DNA of 64,000 bases, from contig NZ_FXTS01000003.1 of NCBI RefSeq assembly GCF_900182785.1, forward strand, positions 310,001 to 374,000, given 5' to 3'. This document shows, piece after piece, positions 34,683-42,787 of the stretch. Made by a program: the position numbers and the translations under genes. The notes beneath the pieces were generated by a model. That model saw nothing but the letters and a program-made list of their open reading frames with translations, made no database searches and was not told the DNA's origin. This DNA is from Oceanospirillum linum. GTDB lineage: Bacteria; Pseudomonadota; Gammaproteobacteria; Pseudomonadales; Halomonadaceae. The first letter of the stretch is position 1. Every line of letters starts with the position of its first letter.

Positions 34683-35178
34683 TGCCGACGCAGAACAAGC
34701 CCAGCAACAGGATCAACTGCATCAGCAACTGAGACAGTACTTTAAACTGTTCCAGGGAGCCGAACATACCAGACCACTGACACCCGCGGATATCAATCAC
34801 CTCGTGCACTCTAATATTGTCTTCAAAGACCCTTTCCAGCGTATCAATGGCCCGGATGCTTTATGCCGGTTACTGAATCATTTTCATGACTCCATTACCG
34901 ATGCCCGCTTTCTGATTGAAGCGGTCTTTGAACACCCGGAACATGACAAGCTGCACAATCGGCACTATCTGGTGAAATGGCGCTTCAGCGGCCACCTGGA
35001 CACCATCGGCCTGTGGGAGTTTCCCGGTGTTAGTGAGATTGAACAGGATGAGGAAGGCCGTATCACCCACCACACCGATTTCTGGGATGCAGGGGAACAC
35101 TTCTACGAGAAACTGCCGTTTTTTGGCCGTATCACGGGCTGGATCAAAGCCAAAGTGGCAAATGCAGGGAAGGGTTGA
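34672..35178 (+). CDS. NTF2-like (SnoaL-type) protein
   Basis: 168-residue alpha+beta cone-fold protein. DINHLVHSNIVFKDPFQRIN followed by DALCRLLNHF and ending in strands such as HYLVKWRFSG and HTDFWDAGEHFYEKLPFFG fits the nuclear-transport-factor-2 superfamily. Such proteins often sit at the end of ChrR-regulated operons. It could be a small ligand-binding or isomerase protein; no catalytic residue can be assigned. Overlaps the SDR gene; last gene of the operon, 120 bp before the bidirectional terminator. Confidence 0.75.
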   Translation: MDANADAEQAQQQDQLHQQLRQYFKLFQGAEHTRPLTPADINHLVHSNIVFKDPFQRINGPDALCRLLNHFHDSITDARFLIEAVFEHPEHDKLHNRHYLVKWRFSGHLDTIGLWEFPGVSEIEQDEEGRITHHTDFWDAGEHFYEKLPFFGRITGWIKAKVANAGKG

Positions 35179-35245
35179 TCCCATCGATCCCCATCTTCGG
35201 CATAAGACTGGCTCCCACGCTATTCGTGGTACCTGAGACCTATGC

Positions 35246-35268
35246 GTTCCCACGCGGAGCGTGGGAAC
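35246..35268. repeat. REP-like palindrome
   Basis: GTTCCCACGC-GGA-GCGTGGGAAC is a perfect 10-bp hairpin with a 3-nt loop, preceded by a partial copy (GGCTCCCACGC, about 35210-35220). This palindrome is one of the commonest dispersed repeats in gammaproteobacterial genomes. It lies after the ECF operon, before the terminator. Confidence 0.7.
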
Positions 35269-35300
35269 GAGCCGAATTACAAGTGACGGTGAATTACAAA

Positions 35301-35337
35301 AAAACGCCCGACTGTTTTCACAGCCGGGCGCTTTTTT
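35301..35337. terminator. Bidirectional terminator between the stress operon and cheV
   Basis: CGCCCG-A-CTG, 6-nt loop, CAG-C-CGGGCG, with TTTTTT downstream on the plus strand and a matching run of A upstream (T-run on the minus strand). Serves the ECF operon and the convergent cheV gene. Confidence 0.85.
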
Positions 35338-35361
35338 ATGTGCTGTGGTAAGCGTAACCCG

Positions 35362-36342
35362 TTACAACAGATAGCCATCAACCAGGCCGACAAGCTTACC
35401 GATCTCAGGTTTGGTCATGGTGTCATTAGCGCCAAGACTCAGGGCTTTATGGCGGTTTTCCTCACTCATAATGGAGGAGAACATCACAATCGGTGTGGTG
35501 CGGTAGGCTTTACCTTCCCGCAGGCGCTTCACCAGATGCAGGCCATCCATACGCGGCATCTCTACATCGGAAATCACCATACTCACCAGATCACTCACCG
35601 GCAGGTGCTCCTCTTCAGCGACCAGCTCAAATTCCTGTAGCATCTCATAAGCATCCGCCCCGTCTTTAGCGGCAATAACATTGTAGCCCGCCGTACGCAG
35701 AGTGGTTTCAATCAGTTTGCGAATAAAAGCGGAGTCATCCACGACTAACAGCGTATTAGCCTGGCGTTTGGCTGTCATACGATCATCAATGATCACTTTA
35801 CGATCTTCTTTAACGTCGTACTTTTCCATACTCAGTTCCGGGTTGATATCTGAGATGATTTTCTCAAAGTCGAGAATCATAATCAGTCGATCATCACGAC
35901 GCACAACAGCAACGACACAATCCTGCTCGCCACTTTCCAGAAACTGGCTCGGAGACTCAACCTCTTCCCACGAGATACGGTGAATCCGGCTGACACTGTC
36001 CACCAGAAAACCATTCGCCATACGGTTAAAGTCAGTCACGATGACATTCTTGGTTTCAAAGGCACTCGGGGTTTTCACACCCAGCCATCCTCCCAGGTCA
36101 ACCAGGGGAATCAGGTTATCACGCAGAGAGAACACCCCTACCAGGTGCGGCTGAGGGTTAGGATAGTCTGTGGTTTCAGGGACCCGGATCACTTCACGAA
36201 CTTTCGCGACGTTAATGCCATAGTGACTGATTTTCTCTGTTCCGTCAGGACGCTGCTTACGCAGTTGGAATTCAATAATTTCCAGCTCGTTAGTGCCACT
36301 TTCTAACAGAATCTCTTGTTTTTCCGGGCTGACAGCGCTCAT
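35362..36342 (-). CDS. cheV: Chemotaxis protein CheV
   Basis: 326-residue coupling protein of the chemotaxis array, made of an N-terminal CheW domain (about 15-165; IIEFQLRKQR, VAKVREVIRVPE, GVFSLRDNLIPLVDLGGWLG) and a C-terminal receiver domain (about 195-322; LLVVDDSAFIRKLIETTL with the acidic pocket, phospho-acceptor Asp in MVISDVEMPRMDG, and conserved Lys in NDTMTKPE). It links chemoreceptors to CheA and may buffer phosphate. GAGGGAG ribosome-binding site. Alone between two terminators, unlinked to other che genes here. Confidence 0.94.
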   Translation of the reverse strand: MSAVSPEKQEILLESGTNELEIIEFQLRKQRPDGTEKISHYGINVAKVREVIRVPETTDYPNPQPHLVGVFSLRDNLIPLVDLGGWLGVKTPSAFETKNVIVTDFNRMANGFLVDSVSRIHRISWEEVESPSQFLESGEQDCVVAVVRRDDRLIMILDFEKIISDINPELSMEKYDVKEDRKVIIDDRMTAKRQANTLLVVDDSAFIRKLIETTLRTAGYNVIAAKDGADAYEMLQEFELVAEEEHLPVSDLVSMVISDVEMPRMDGLHLVKRLREGKAYRTTPIVMFSSIMSEENRHKALSLGANDTMTKPEIGKLVGLVDGYLL

Positions 36343-36502
36343 AAGCTCCCTCTCCGAAGTTTCCCGTTATCCGGTAAATAATCCCTATTATCCGACCTGT
36401 CTGCCGGATAAAAAGACCGTTACCTGTCGCCCTAAAAGGGCTGTTTTATTTATAAAGTTACTTTACCAGAGCGGTCATAAATAACATATGAAATTCATGG
36501 TT

Positions 36503-36560
36503 AATAAAAGAGAAGGCACTTTAATCTCAAACCTGAATGTTCGCGATTAAAGCACTTCTC
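36503..36560 (-). terminator. Terminator of the pyrB-pyrC' operon
   Basis: On the minus strand GAGAAG and CTTTAATC pair with GATTAAAG and CTTCTC through a small internal loop, followed by TTTTATT. It lies 27 bp after the dihydroorotase-like gene. Confidence 0.65.
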
Positions 36561-36586
36561 CATATTATTATCTGGTATTTCAGTTA

Positions 36587-37861
36587 TTAGCGCTCAAAAG
36601 CAATCTGACCATTAACCAGTGCGATCTGCACCTGTCCTTTCAGAGTCGAACCCGTCAGCGGGGAGTTTTCACCGGCGGTGAACAGATCACTATCCTTCAC
36701 TTGCCAACTTGCTTCCGGGTCAAAAACAATCAGGTCAGCCCACTGACCTTCTGTTAATTGACCAGCATTAAGCCCCATCGCTTTTGCCGGGCCGCTTGTT
36801 AAACGCTCAATAAGTTGCGGCAAGCTGAGCACGCCGGATTCAACCAGTTCCAGACCTTGGCTTAGCAGGGTTTCCAGGGTCGCCATGCCCGGTTCTGACG
36901 CCGCGAACGGAGCCATTTTAGCGGCTTCCTCGTGGGGCAAATGAGCAGAGCTGATAACACTTAGCACTCCATCCCGTACGCCCTGACGCAGTGCTTCGCG
37001 ATCGGACTCACTGCGCAGCGGAGGCTGAACAAAAAACTGGCTGTTGTAACCATCTATCTCAGCTTCGGTATAGATCAGATGCGCCATGGTCGTATCCGCT
37101 GTCACCGGCAGACCTTTAGCCTGAGCTTCGGCGATCATCTCGACAGCCTGTGCGGTAGATAGAGCACTGAAGTGAATCCTGACACCGGTGACGGCCACCA
37201 GATGCAGTACACGGGACAGACCAATCGCTTCCGCCGCAGCGGGAATCCCCGCCAGCCCTAACCGACTGGCCAGGGCACCCTCATGGGCACAACCATCACC
37301 CCGTAACCAGGAGTCTTCCGGGTAAAAAACCACCCGCAGATCAAAGGTGGACGCATACTCAAAGCAACGGCGCAGAATAAGCGTGTTATCGATGGCGTTG
37401 CGCATATTTGAAACGGCCACACAGCCGGAGTGCTGAAGGCCTGCCATATTACTCAGATGAGTACCTTCAAGATTTTTTGTCATCGCCCCTATTGGCCGGA
37501 CTTTCGCCTGCCCGATCAGCTCAACTTTGTCCATAATCTGCTGCACCACAGCAGAACTGTCGATACAGGGGGAGGTATCGGGTCGACAGCAAAGTGTTGT
37601 ATAACCACCGGCCAACGCAGCTTTGGTCTCACTACGCAGAGTACCTTTATAGCTGGGTCCCGGTTCCCGCAAGTGGGTTCCAATATCAATCAGGCCCGGT
37701 GCAATAACCTGACCTTCAGCGTGCAGCGTCCGCTCCGGAGTAAATCCGGCGGGTGCCTGGCCCAGAGCCAGAATACGACCCTCATCAATATGGATATCCG
37801 TTACCTGATCCTGTTGCTGCGCCGGATCAATCAGGCGACCACCACGGATTGTTATCTTCAT
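36587..37861 (-). CDS. pyrX: Non-catalytic dihydroorotase-like protein (PyrC'/PyrX)
   Basis: 424-residue amidohydrolase-fold protein whose gene overlaps pyrB by 4 bp (ATGA). Three expected dihydroorotase residues are replaced: the metal-binding His-x-His is G61-T-H63 in LIDIGTHLREPG; the second His of the H-x-x-H-x-S motif is Ala233 (RIHFSALST); and the catalytic Asp is Ala306 (SSAHLPHE). An active enzyme needs all of them. This matches the inactive dihydroorotase of Pseudomonas, needed to assemble dodecameric aspartate carbamoyltransferase with PyrB. A structural role in de novo pyrimidine synthesis is therefore likely; the active PyrC must be elsewhere. Confidence 0.9.
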   Translation of the reverse strand: MKITIRGGRLIDPAQQQDQVTDIHIDEGRILALGQAPAGFTPERTLHAEGQVIAPGLIDIGTHLREPGPSYKGTLRSETKAALAGGYTTLCCRPDTSPCIDSSAVVQQIMDKVELIGQAKVRPIGAMTKNLEGTHLSNMAGLQHSGCVAVSNMRNAIDNTLILRRCFEYASTFDLRVVFYPEDSWLRGDGCAHEGALASRLGLAGIPAAAEAIGLSRVLHLVAVTGVRIHFSALSTAQAVEMIAEAQAKGLPVTADTTMAHLIYTEAEIDGYNSQFFVQPPLRSESDREALRQGVRDGVLSVISSAHLPHEEAAKMAPFAASEPGMATLETLLSQGLELVESGVLSLPQLIERLTSGPAKAMGLNAGQLTEGQWADLIVFDPEASWQVKDSDLFTAGENSPLTGSTLKGQVQIALVNGQIAFER

Positions 37862-38916
37862 GCGGAGGCCTCCCCTTGCTGTTCTATATCCGCTGCACCA
37901 TTGGCAGCGACTTCTTTTGTTTTTTGCTGCGTCTGTCCGCTCACTGCCATAGACATCACCGCCATACGGATCGGAATACCGTAACTGACCTGATTCAGAA
38001 TCAGTGATTGCGGGCCATCAGCCACGGCAGATTCAATCTCAACCCCCCGGTTAATTGGCCCGGGGTGCATCACCACCGCATCCGGTTTGGCATAACTGAG
38101 CTTCTCTGTGGTCAGACCGTACAGGCGGTAGAACTCACTCTCACTGGGCAGCAGGGCACCGTCCATACGCTCTTTCTGTAAACGCAGCATAATCACCACA
38201 TCCACATCTTTCAGGCCGTCTTCCATGCGGGTATAAAGAGAAGCGCCCATCTGCTCCAGGGGTTGTGGCAGCAGAGTTTTAGGGCCGATAAGGCGCACCT
38301 CTTCTGCTCCCAGAATATTCAGCGCCTGAATCTGTGAACGGGCCACCCGTGAATGCAGGATATCGCCAACAATCGCTACTTTCAGGCCGGCAAAATCCCC
38401 TTTGTGCTTACGGATAGTGTACATATCCAGCATCGCCTGAGTCGGGTGTGCATGTCGGCCATCCCCGGCATTAATGATGGCAACATTTGGCGAGATCTGA
38501 CTGGCGATAAAGTGCTGAGCCCCACTGTCCGCATGGCGAATGACAAACATATCACTACCCATCGCTTCCAGGTTCTGCAGCGTATCCATCAGGGTTTCAC
38601 CTTTGGAGGTCGCTGAAGTGCTGATATCCAGATTCAGTACATCTGCCGACAGACGCTTCGCCGCCAGTTCAAAGGTAGAACGGGTGCGGGTACTGTTTTC
38701 AAAGAAAAGATTTACGACGGTCTTACCCCGTAGCAGGGGCACTTTTTTTACCGACTGCTCTCCCATGCTGACGAAGGAGTCTGCGGTATCGAGAATCTCT
38801 TCCAGAATCTCTTTATTAAGGCCACCCAACGTTAAAAAGTGGCGCAGCTTTCCATCCTCGGTCAGCTGGACAGATCGGGGATCTGAAGGGGTTTTCGGAG
38901 CGCTTGTTGGCTTCAT
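37858..38916 (-). CDS. pyrB: Aspartate carbamoyltransferase catalytic subunit
   Basis: Joins carbamoyl phosphate and aspartate, the committed step of pyrimidine synthesis. 352 residues with carbamoyl-phosphate motif VNLFFENSTRTRSTFELAAK, ATSKGETLMDTLQNLEAMG, HPTQAMLDMYTIR and LRLQKERMDG. An extension of about 25 residues before the core (MKPTSAPKTPSDPRSVQLTE) is typical of the Pseudomonas class, whose N-terminus carries the nucleotide-regulatory site. The C-terminal tail (ending EQQGEASA) is also longer than usual. No pyrI is present; the partner is the degenerate dihydroorotase downstream. Confidence 0.95.
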   Translation of the reverse strand: MKPTSAPKTPSDPRSVQLTEDGKLRHFLTLGGLNKEILEEILDTADSFVSMGEQSVKKVPLLRGKTVVNLFFENSTRTRSTFELAAKRLSADVLNLDISTSATSKGETLMDTLQNLEAMGSDMFVIRHADSGAQHFIASQISPNVAIINAGDGRHAHPTQAMLDMYTIRKHKGDFAGLKVAIVGDILHSRVARSQIQALNILGAEEVRLIGPKTLLPQPLEQMGASLYTRMEDGLKDVDVVIMLRLQKERMDGALLPSESEFYRLYGLTTEKLSYAKPDAVVMHPGPINRGVEIESAVADGPQSLILNQVSYGIPIRMAVMSMAVSGQTQQKTKEVAANGAADIEQQGEASA

Positions 38917-39005
38917 CGGTCGTTCTCACCAGTCTTACAACACATTAAAAAGAACAGCACGTTAATGATCTGCATTTTGCTCACGCCGGGCTTTCTTCCA
39001 GGCGC

Positions 39006-39036
39006 AGAAAAACGGCAGTGTAATCACTGCCGTTTC
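39006..39036 (-). terminator. Strong terminator/attenuator between pyrR and pyrB
   Basis: Perfect 11-bp stem AAACGGCAGTG / CACTGCCGTTT with loop ATTA, T-run TTTTTC on the minus strand. It starts 10 bp after the pyrR stop, 92 bp before pyrB. It either ends the pyrR transcript or acts as an attenuator for pyrB-pyrC'. Confidence 0.85.
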
Positions 39037-39045
39037 AATAAAACA

Positions 39046-39612
39046 TTACGCCGTTACCGGCTCTGATAACGCTAACGCCAGAGGCTCGGCACTTAGCTTG
39101 ATGCGCACACCCTCGGGTAACTCAAGTCGCTGCCCGGCGATGTCAGGCTGTATCGGTAGCTCACGTCCCGGAAGGTCAAGCAAGGTAACCAGACTGACGG
39201 AATCAGGGCGGCCATAATCAAACAGCTCATTCAGGGCGGCCCGAATGGTACGGCCACTCATAATCACATCATCCACCAGCACAATATGGCGGGATTCCGT
39301 AGCAAAGGGCAGATTGGATGGCTTTACGCTTGGGTTCAGCCCAACACGGGTATAATCGTCACGATAGAAGGAGATGTCCAGCGTACCCAGAGGCTCATTC
39401 AGCTCCAGACGTTGGTGTAGCTGCTCCGCGATCCAGACCCCACCGGAATGAATGCCCACCAGAGCGATACTCTCCTGTCCCAGCCGCTCAATACGCTGAC
39501 GCAGAGCATCAGCCATCTGATCTAACAAAGGTGCTACCTCTGGCAGATCGTCGCTGGAACGTATCACTAAGCGCTCCTGTTTTTGATTCAGATTTGGGAT
39601 ATCAGTGGTCAT
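39046..39612 (-). CDS. pyrR: PyrR regulator / uracil phosphoribosyltransferase
   Basis: 188 residues of the type I phosphoribosyltransferase fold. PRPP-binding loop VLVDDVIMSGRTIRAALNEL, upstream IALVGIHSGGVWIAEQLHQRL, and TLDISFYRDDYTRVGL are typical of PyrR. In firmicutes PyrR controls attenuation of the pyr operon; in Pseudomonas the homologue is part of the same pyrR-pyrB-pyrC' cluster and affects pyr gene expression. AGGAA ribosome-binding site. The hairpin downstream could be its regulatory target, which is inference. Confidence 0.92.
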   Translation of the reverse strand: MTTDIPNLNQKQERLVIRSSDDLPEVAPLLDQMADALRQRIERLGQESIALVGIHSGGVWIAEQLHQRLELNEPLGTLDISFYRDDYTRVGLNPSVKPSNLPFATESRHIVLVDDVIMSGRTIRAALNELFDYGRPDSVSLVTLLDLPGRELPIQPDIAGQRLELPEGVRIKLSAEPLALALSEPVTA

Positions 39613-39694
39613 GGGTATTCCTGATCCTTGCTAAGTCTGTGCCTCAGAAAGTGATGGCGTGCCTGAGGTAAAATGTAACATATTCGGTACGTGT

Positions 39695-40150
39695 TTATCC
39701 CTGAGGGGAATCAAACCAGGCTTCTAAAATCAGCTGGGCCGCGATGCCATCCACCGGATTCTCTTTATAGCTGCCTTTATGCCCCAGATCTTTGGCGATG
39801 CTTTTCGCTTGTTTAGTGGTACCGCGCTCATCAACAGCAAACCAGGGTTTGCCATACTGTCCATACAGGCGATTACCGAACTTGCGTGCCCGGCGGCTCA
39901 TTTCACTTTCAGTACCGTCCATATTGATCGGCAGACCAACAATAAAAGCATCCGGCTGCCATTCATCGATCAGCTTTTTCAGTACTTCTTTATTGGGGAT
40001 ACCATCCCGGGCCGGAACAGGTGTCAACGCTGTTGCGGTACCCAGCATCTCCTGGCCCACGGCAACGCCGATTCGGGTGGTGCCAAAATCAAAGGCCAGA
40101 AAAGTGCGCTGACCGATGTTATCTTTCTTTTTTTTATCTGTAGCGCTCAT
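39695..40150 (-). CDS. ruvX: Putative pre-16S rRNA nuclease / Holliday junction resolvase RuvX
   Basis: 151-residue RNase H-fold protein (YqgF). Acidic motif FLAFDFGTTRIGVAVGQ supplies the first catalytic Asp; VGLPINMDGTE and AVDERGTTKQA the middle; and ENPVDGIAAQLILEAWF the last Asp. E. coli YqgF processes the 16S rRNA 5' end. It begins one base after the algH stop. Part of the operon gshB-tonB-algH-ruvX-pyrR. Confidence 0.92.
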   Translation of the reverse strand: MSATDKKKKDNIGQRTFLAFDFGTTRIGVAVGQEMLGTATALTPVPARDGIPNKEVLKKLIDEWQPDAFIVGLPINMDGTESEMSRRARKFGNRLYGQYGKPWFAVDERGTTKQAKSIAKDLGHKGSYKENPVDGIAAQLILEAWFDSPQG

Positions 40151-40151
40151 A

Positions 40152-40739
40152 TCAGGCGTGGCCTGCCTGGGAACTCATCAGATTGATATCGATACCCAAA
40201 AGACCTGCCGCAGCCTGAAGTTTTTGTTCTGCCGGAGCGTCAAACAGTACAGGCAGAGTCGCCGGACAGGTTAGCCAGGTATTATCCTGAAGCTCTTTCT
40301 CCAGCTGACCACCTTCCCAGCCGGCACAACCCAGGGCGATCAGAAACTGCTCTGGCCCACGGCGGTTAGCGATTGAGTCCAGAATATCCACCGAGGTGGT
40401 CAGCGCCAGTTCATCTGTAACCGTCATGCTGGATTCCCATTCACTCGCACTACCGGTATGAATGATAAAACCGCGCTCATGGTGAACGGGACCACCCTCC
40501 ATAATCGCAGGCACAACTTCTTCAGACTCAGGCAAACCACTGTTCGGGTTGGGTAACTCAAGTTGAGCAAACAGCTCAGCAACGGGCAGTTGAGACAATT
40601 TTTTGTTGATAACAATGCCCAATGCACCATCTTTATTATGTTCGCAAATGTAAGTCACGGTGCCGGAAAAGCTGGAATCCTCCAGGTGAGGCATCGCAAT
40701 CAGGAAGTGGTTACGCAAACTTTGAAACTGACTCATCAC
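40152..40739 (-). CDS. algH: YqgE/AlgH family protein (UPF0301)
   Basis: 195-residue protein. The N-terminal LRNHFLIAMPHLEDSSFSGTVTYICEH (central part conserved), LGIVINKKLSQLPV, and GGPVHHERGFIIHTG are the family blocks, and GCAGWEGGQLEKELQDNTWL closes the fold. AlgH in Pseudomonas has been implicated in alginate and virulence gene control, but the molecular role is unclear. Two adjacent ATGs (40739, 40736) could start it. Located, as in Pseudomonas, between ruvX and tonB. Confidence 0.9.
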   Translation of the reverse strand: MMSQFQSLRNHFLIAMPHLEDSSFSGTVTYICEHNKDGALGIVINKKLSQLPVAELFAQLELPNPNSGLPESEEVVPAIMEGGPVHHERGFIIHTGSASEWESSMTVTDELALTTSVDILDSIANRRGPEQFLIALGCAGWEGGQLEKELQDNTWLTCPATLPVLFDAPAEQKLQAAAGLLGIDINLMSSQAGHA

Positions 40740-40767
40740 TTAACCTTTATCTCTTGCCAGACGGACA

Positions 40768-41727
40768 TCAGCCCGACTCGCTAAATAAGTTACCATTCCC
40801 GAACTGCCAGGTACGGATAATTTCAAGAATGTCGGTACGCTCGCGTATAGAGCGTGGAAAAGGGGCAAAAGGGGCCGCCAGGTGGACAATCTCCAGTGCG
40901 GCCTCATCCAGCACCCGGTGACCGGAGGATTTTAATATCTGTGCCTCTTTGACACTACCATCCGGATTGAGTGCAACCAGCAGCCGTAAACGCCCCGTCA
41001 GATTCTCCCTGCGGATGCGTTCAGGATAGTTCAGATTACCAACCCGCTCGACTTTCTCCTGCCACTGCCTCAGGTAAAACGCATCATCCGAAGCTTTCGC
41101 CGTCAATGTTGATATGGTTCGGACTCTTGGGCGTTTAGCATACTGCTCAGCCAGTGCCTGTTGCTCCGCCTCTAAGCGTGCAATCTCAAGGCTACGGGCG
41201 AGAAGAGCTTGGGCATCACTTAAACTGGTTACCAAGAGAGGCTCTTCTGACGCCTCCGGTTCAGCTTCAGATCGCGCCTCAGAAGCGGGCTTTGGCCTCA
41301 GAAGCGGTTTCGGCTTTGACTCCGGGCTTTTTTTTGCTTCGGACTTAGCTTCTGCCTTAGCAACAACCGGGTCAACAGGCCTTTTCTCCTGCAGTGGCGG
41401 TGAGGGCGCTGAGGTTTGCGGCTCCTGTTCCTGCTCTCCGATGCCACTGGCCTGCTGATCCTGCTCCGCAATGCGTTTAACCGGTTCATTCACCGGCATG
41501 GCTGGAGCCTTGCTCAGGGTAACATGAAGGGGGCGCGACAAACGCTCTTTCGGCGTAGGAGGGTTAACCTCCAGGGCAGCCCAGGCCAAAAAGTGAACCA
41601 CGAAAGCCAGCAGTATCGTAAAAGCGATACGATCCACAGCCCGCACCTGGCTGTCCGGGTGTGTAATGGGCGGCAGACCTCCGACCTGAATCCCAGGCTC
41701 AGCCGAAGTGCTAGCGTCTTTGTTCAC
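40768..41727 (-). CDS. tonB: TonB-family energy transducer
   Basis: 319-residue inner-membrane protein that spans the periplasm and passes proton-motive energy to outer-membrane receptors or another partner. Transmembrane helix about 33-52 (IAFTILLAFVVHFLAWAAL), a long Pro/Lys/Glu-rich linker to about 215, and a TonB C-terminal domain from about 235 (GNLNYPERIRRENLTGRLRL; PFAPFPRSIRERTDILEII). GTG start. No exbB/exbD nearby. The slot between algH and gshB corresponds to tonB3 of Pseudomonas aeruginosa, which is needed for twitching motility and pilus assembly; the same role here is inference. Confidence 0.88.
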   Translation of the reverse strand: MNKDASTSAEPGIQVGGLPPITHPDSQVRAVDRIAFTILLAFVVHFLAWAALEVNPPTPKERLSRPLHVTLSKAPAMPVNEPVKRIAEQDQQASGIGEQEQEPQTSAPSPPLQEKRPVDPVVAKAEAKSEAKKSPESKPKPLLRPKPASEARSEAEPEASEEPLLVTSLSDAQALLARSLEIARLEAEQQALAEQYAKRPRVRTISTLTAKASDDAFYLRQWQEKVERVGNLNYPERIRRENLTGRLRLLVALNPDGSVKEAQILKSSGHRVLDEAALEIVHLAAPFAPFPRSIRERTDILEIIRTWQFGNGNLFSESG

Positions 41728-41745
41728 GATCAGTAACCTGAGATT

Positions 41746-42705
41746 TTAAGCAGAACGTTCAGCCAGTCTGGCGGCGATCACATCCATCAGGTCACCGGCG
41801 ATATCCAGTCCAAACTGATCGTTCAGTTCACGCACGCAGGTCGGGCTGGTGACATTCAGCTCGGTCATATAACCACCAATCACATCAAGCCCCACAAACA
41901 GCAGGCCTTTCTCTTTCACCACAGGTGCCACCTGTTCGCAAAGCCAGTAATCACGATCCGTCAGCGGACGCCCTACGCCTGCACCACCAGCAGCCAGGTT
42001 GCCACGTACTTCACCTTGGGCAGGAATACGGGCTAAGCCGTAAGGCACAGGCTTACCATCAACCATCAGAATACGGGTATCGCCATCCACAATCTCAGGC
42101 AGATATCTCTGCGCCATAATCTGGCGGCGGCCCATTTCAGTCAGGGTTTCCAGTATGGCACCAATATTCAGGCCATCTTCTTTTACACGGAAGATACCGG
42201 TGCCACCCATACCATCCAGCGGTTTAAAAATCACATCACCCTGCTCTTTGTGGAAGTTCCGCAGAATATCCTCCCGACGACTGACGATCGTTGGCGGGCA
42301 ACACTCAGGGAACTGCTGGGCAAACAGTTTTTCGTTACAGTCACGCAGGCTCTGTGGTTTATTCACCACCAAAACACCTTCCCGCTCTGCCTGCTCCAGG
42401 AGATAGGTGGCATTCAGAAATTCGGTATCAAACGGAGGATCTTTGCGCATCAGCACCGTGTCCAGCTCCGTCATACTGGCGTTAACCGCTTCACCCAGTT
42501 CAAACCAGTGCTCAGGGTCACGGAACACGTTTAATGGCTGCATCACCGCCATCGCCTTGCCTTGCTCCAGGTAGAGATCCTGTTGCTGCATATAATACAG
42601 CTCCCAGCCCCTATCCTGTGCGGCCCAAAGCATCGCCAGTGTGGTGTCTTTTTTGTAGGTGATCGCCTCGATCGGGTCCATCACCACACCTAGTTTGATC
42701 GTCAT
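41746..42705 (-). CDS. gshB: Glutathione synthetase
   Basis: ATP-grasp ligase that joins gamma-glutamylcysteine and glycine. 319 residues (E. coli 315). KLGVVMDPIEAITYKKDTTL is the invariant start; ATP-binding parts are FKPLDGMGGTGIFR and MAQRYLPEIVDGDTRILMV; GEVRGNLAAGGAG is the flexible loop; and VGLDVIGGYMTELNVTSPT near the C-terminus holds the magnesium ligands. Good ribosome-binding site. First gene after rsmE on this strand, with an 82-bp gap. Confidence 0.96.
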   Translation of the reverse strand: MTIKLGVVMDPIEAITYKKDTTLAMLWAAQDRGWELYYMQQQDLYLEQGKAMAVMQPLNVFRDPEHWFELGEAVNASMTELDTVLMRKDPPFDTEFLNATYLLEQAEREGVLVVNKPQSLRDCNEKLFAQQFPECCPPTIVSRREDILRNFHKEQGDVIFKPLDGMGGTGIFRVKEDGLNIGAILETLTEMGRRQIMAQRYLPEIVDGDTRILMVDGKPVPYGLARIPAQGEVRGNLAAGGAGVGRPLTDRDYWLCEQVAPVVKEKGLLFVGLDVIGGYMTELNVTSPTCVRELNDQFGLDIAGDLMDVIAARLAERSA

Positions 42706-42787
42706 ATCCGCTTTCTCCCGATCGATGCCCGCCTGAGTTTATTCAACGGACACCATAAAAAGATTGGTTACTGTGGGCTTTTGCAAC

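Noticed and set aside
40768..41727. TonB as part of an iron-uptake system
   Set aside because: No receptor, exbB/exbD or Fur-like box was found close by; the gene order agrees better with tonB3.
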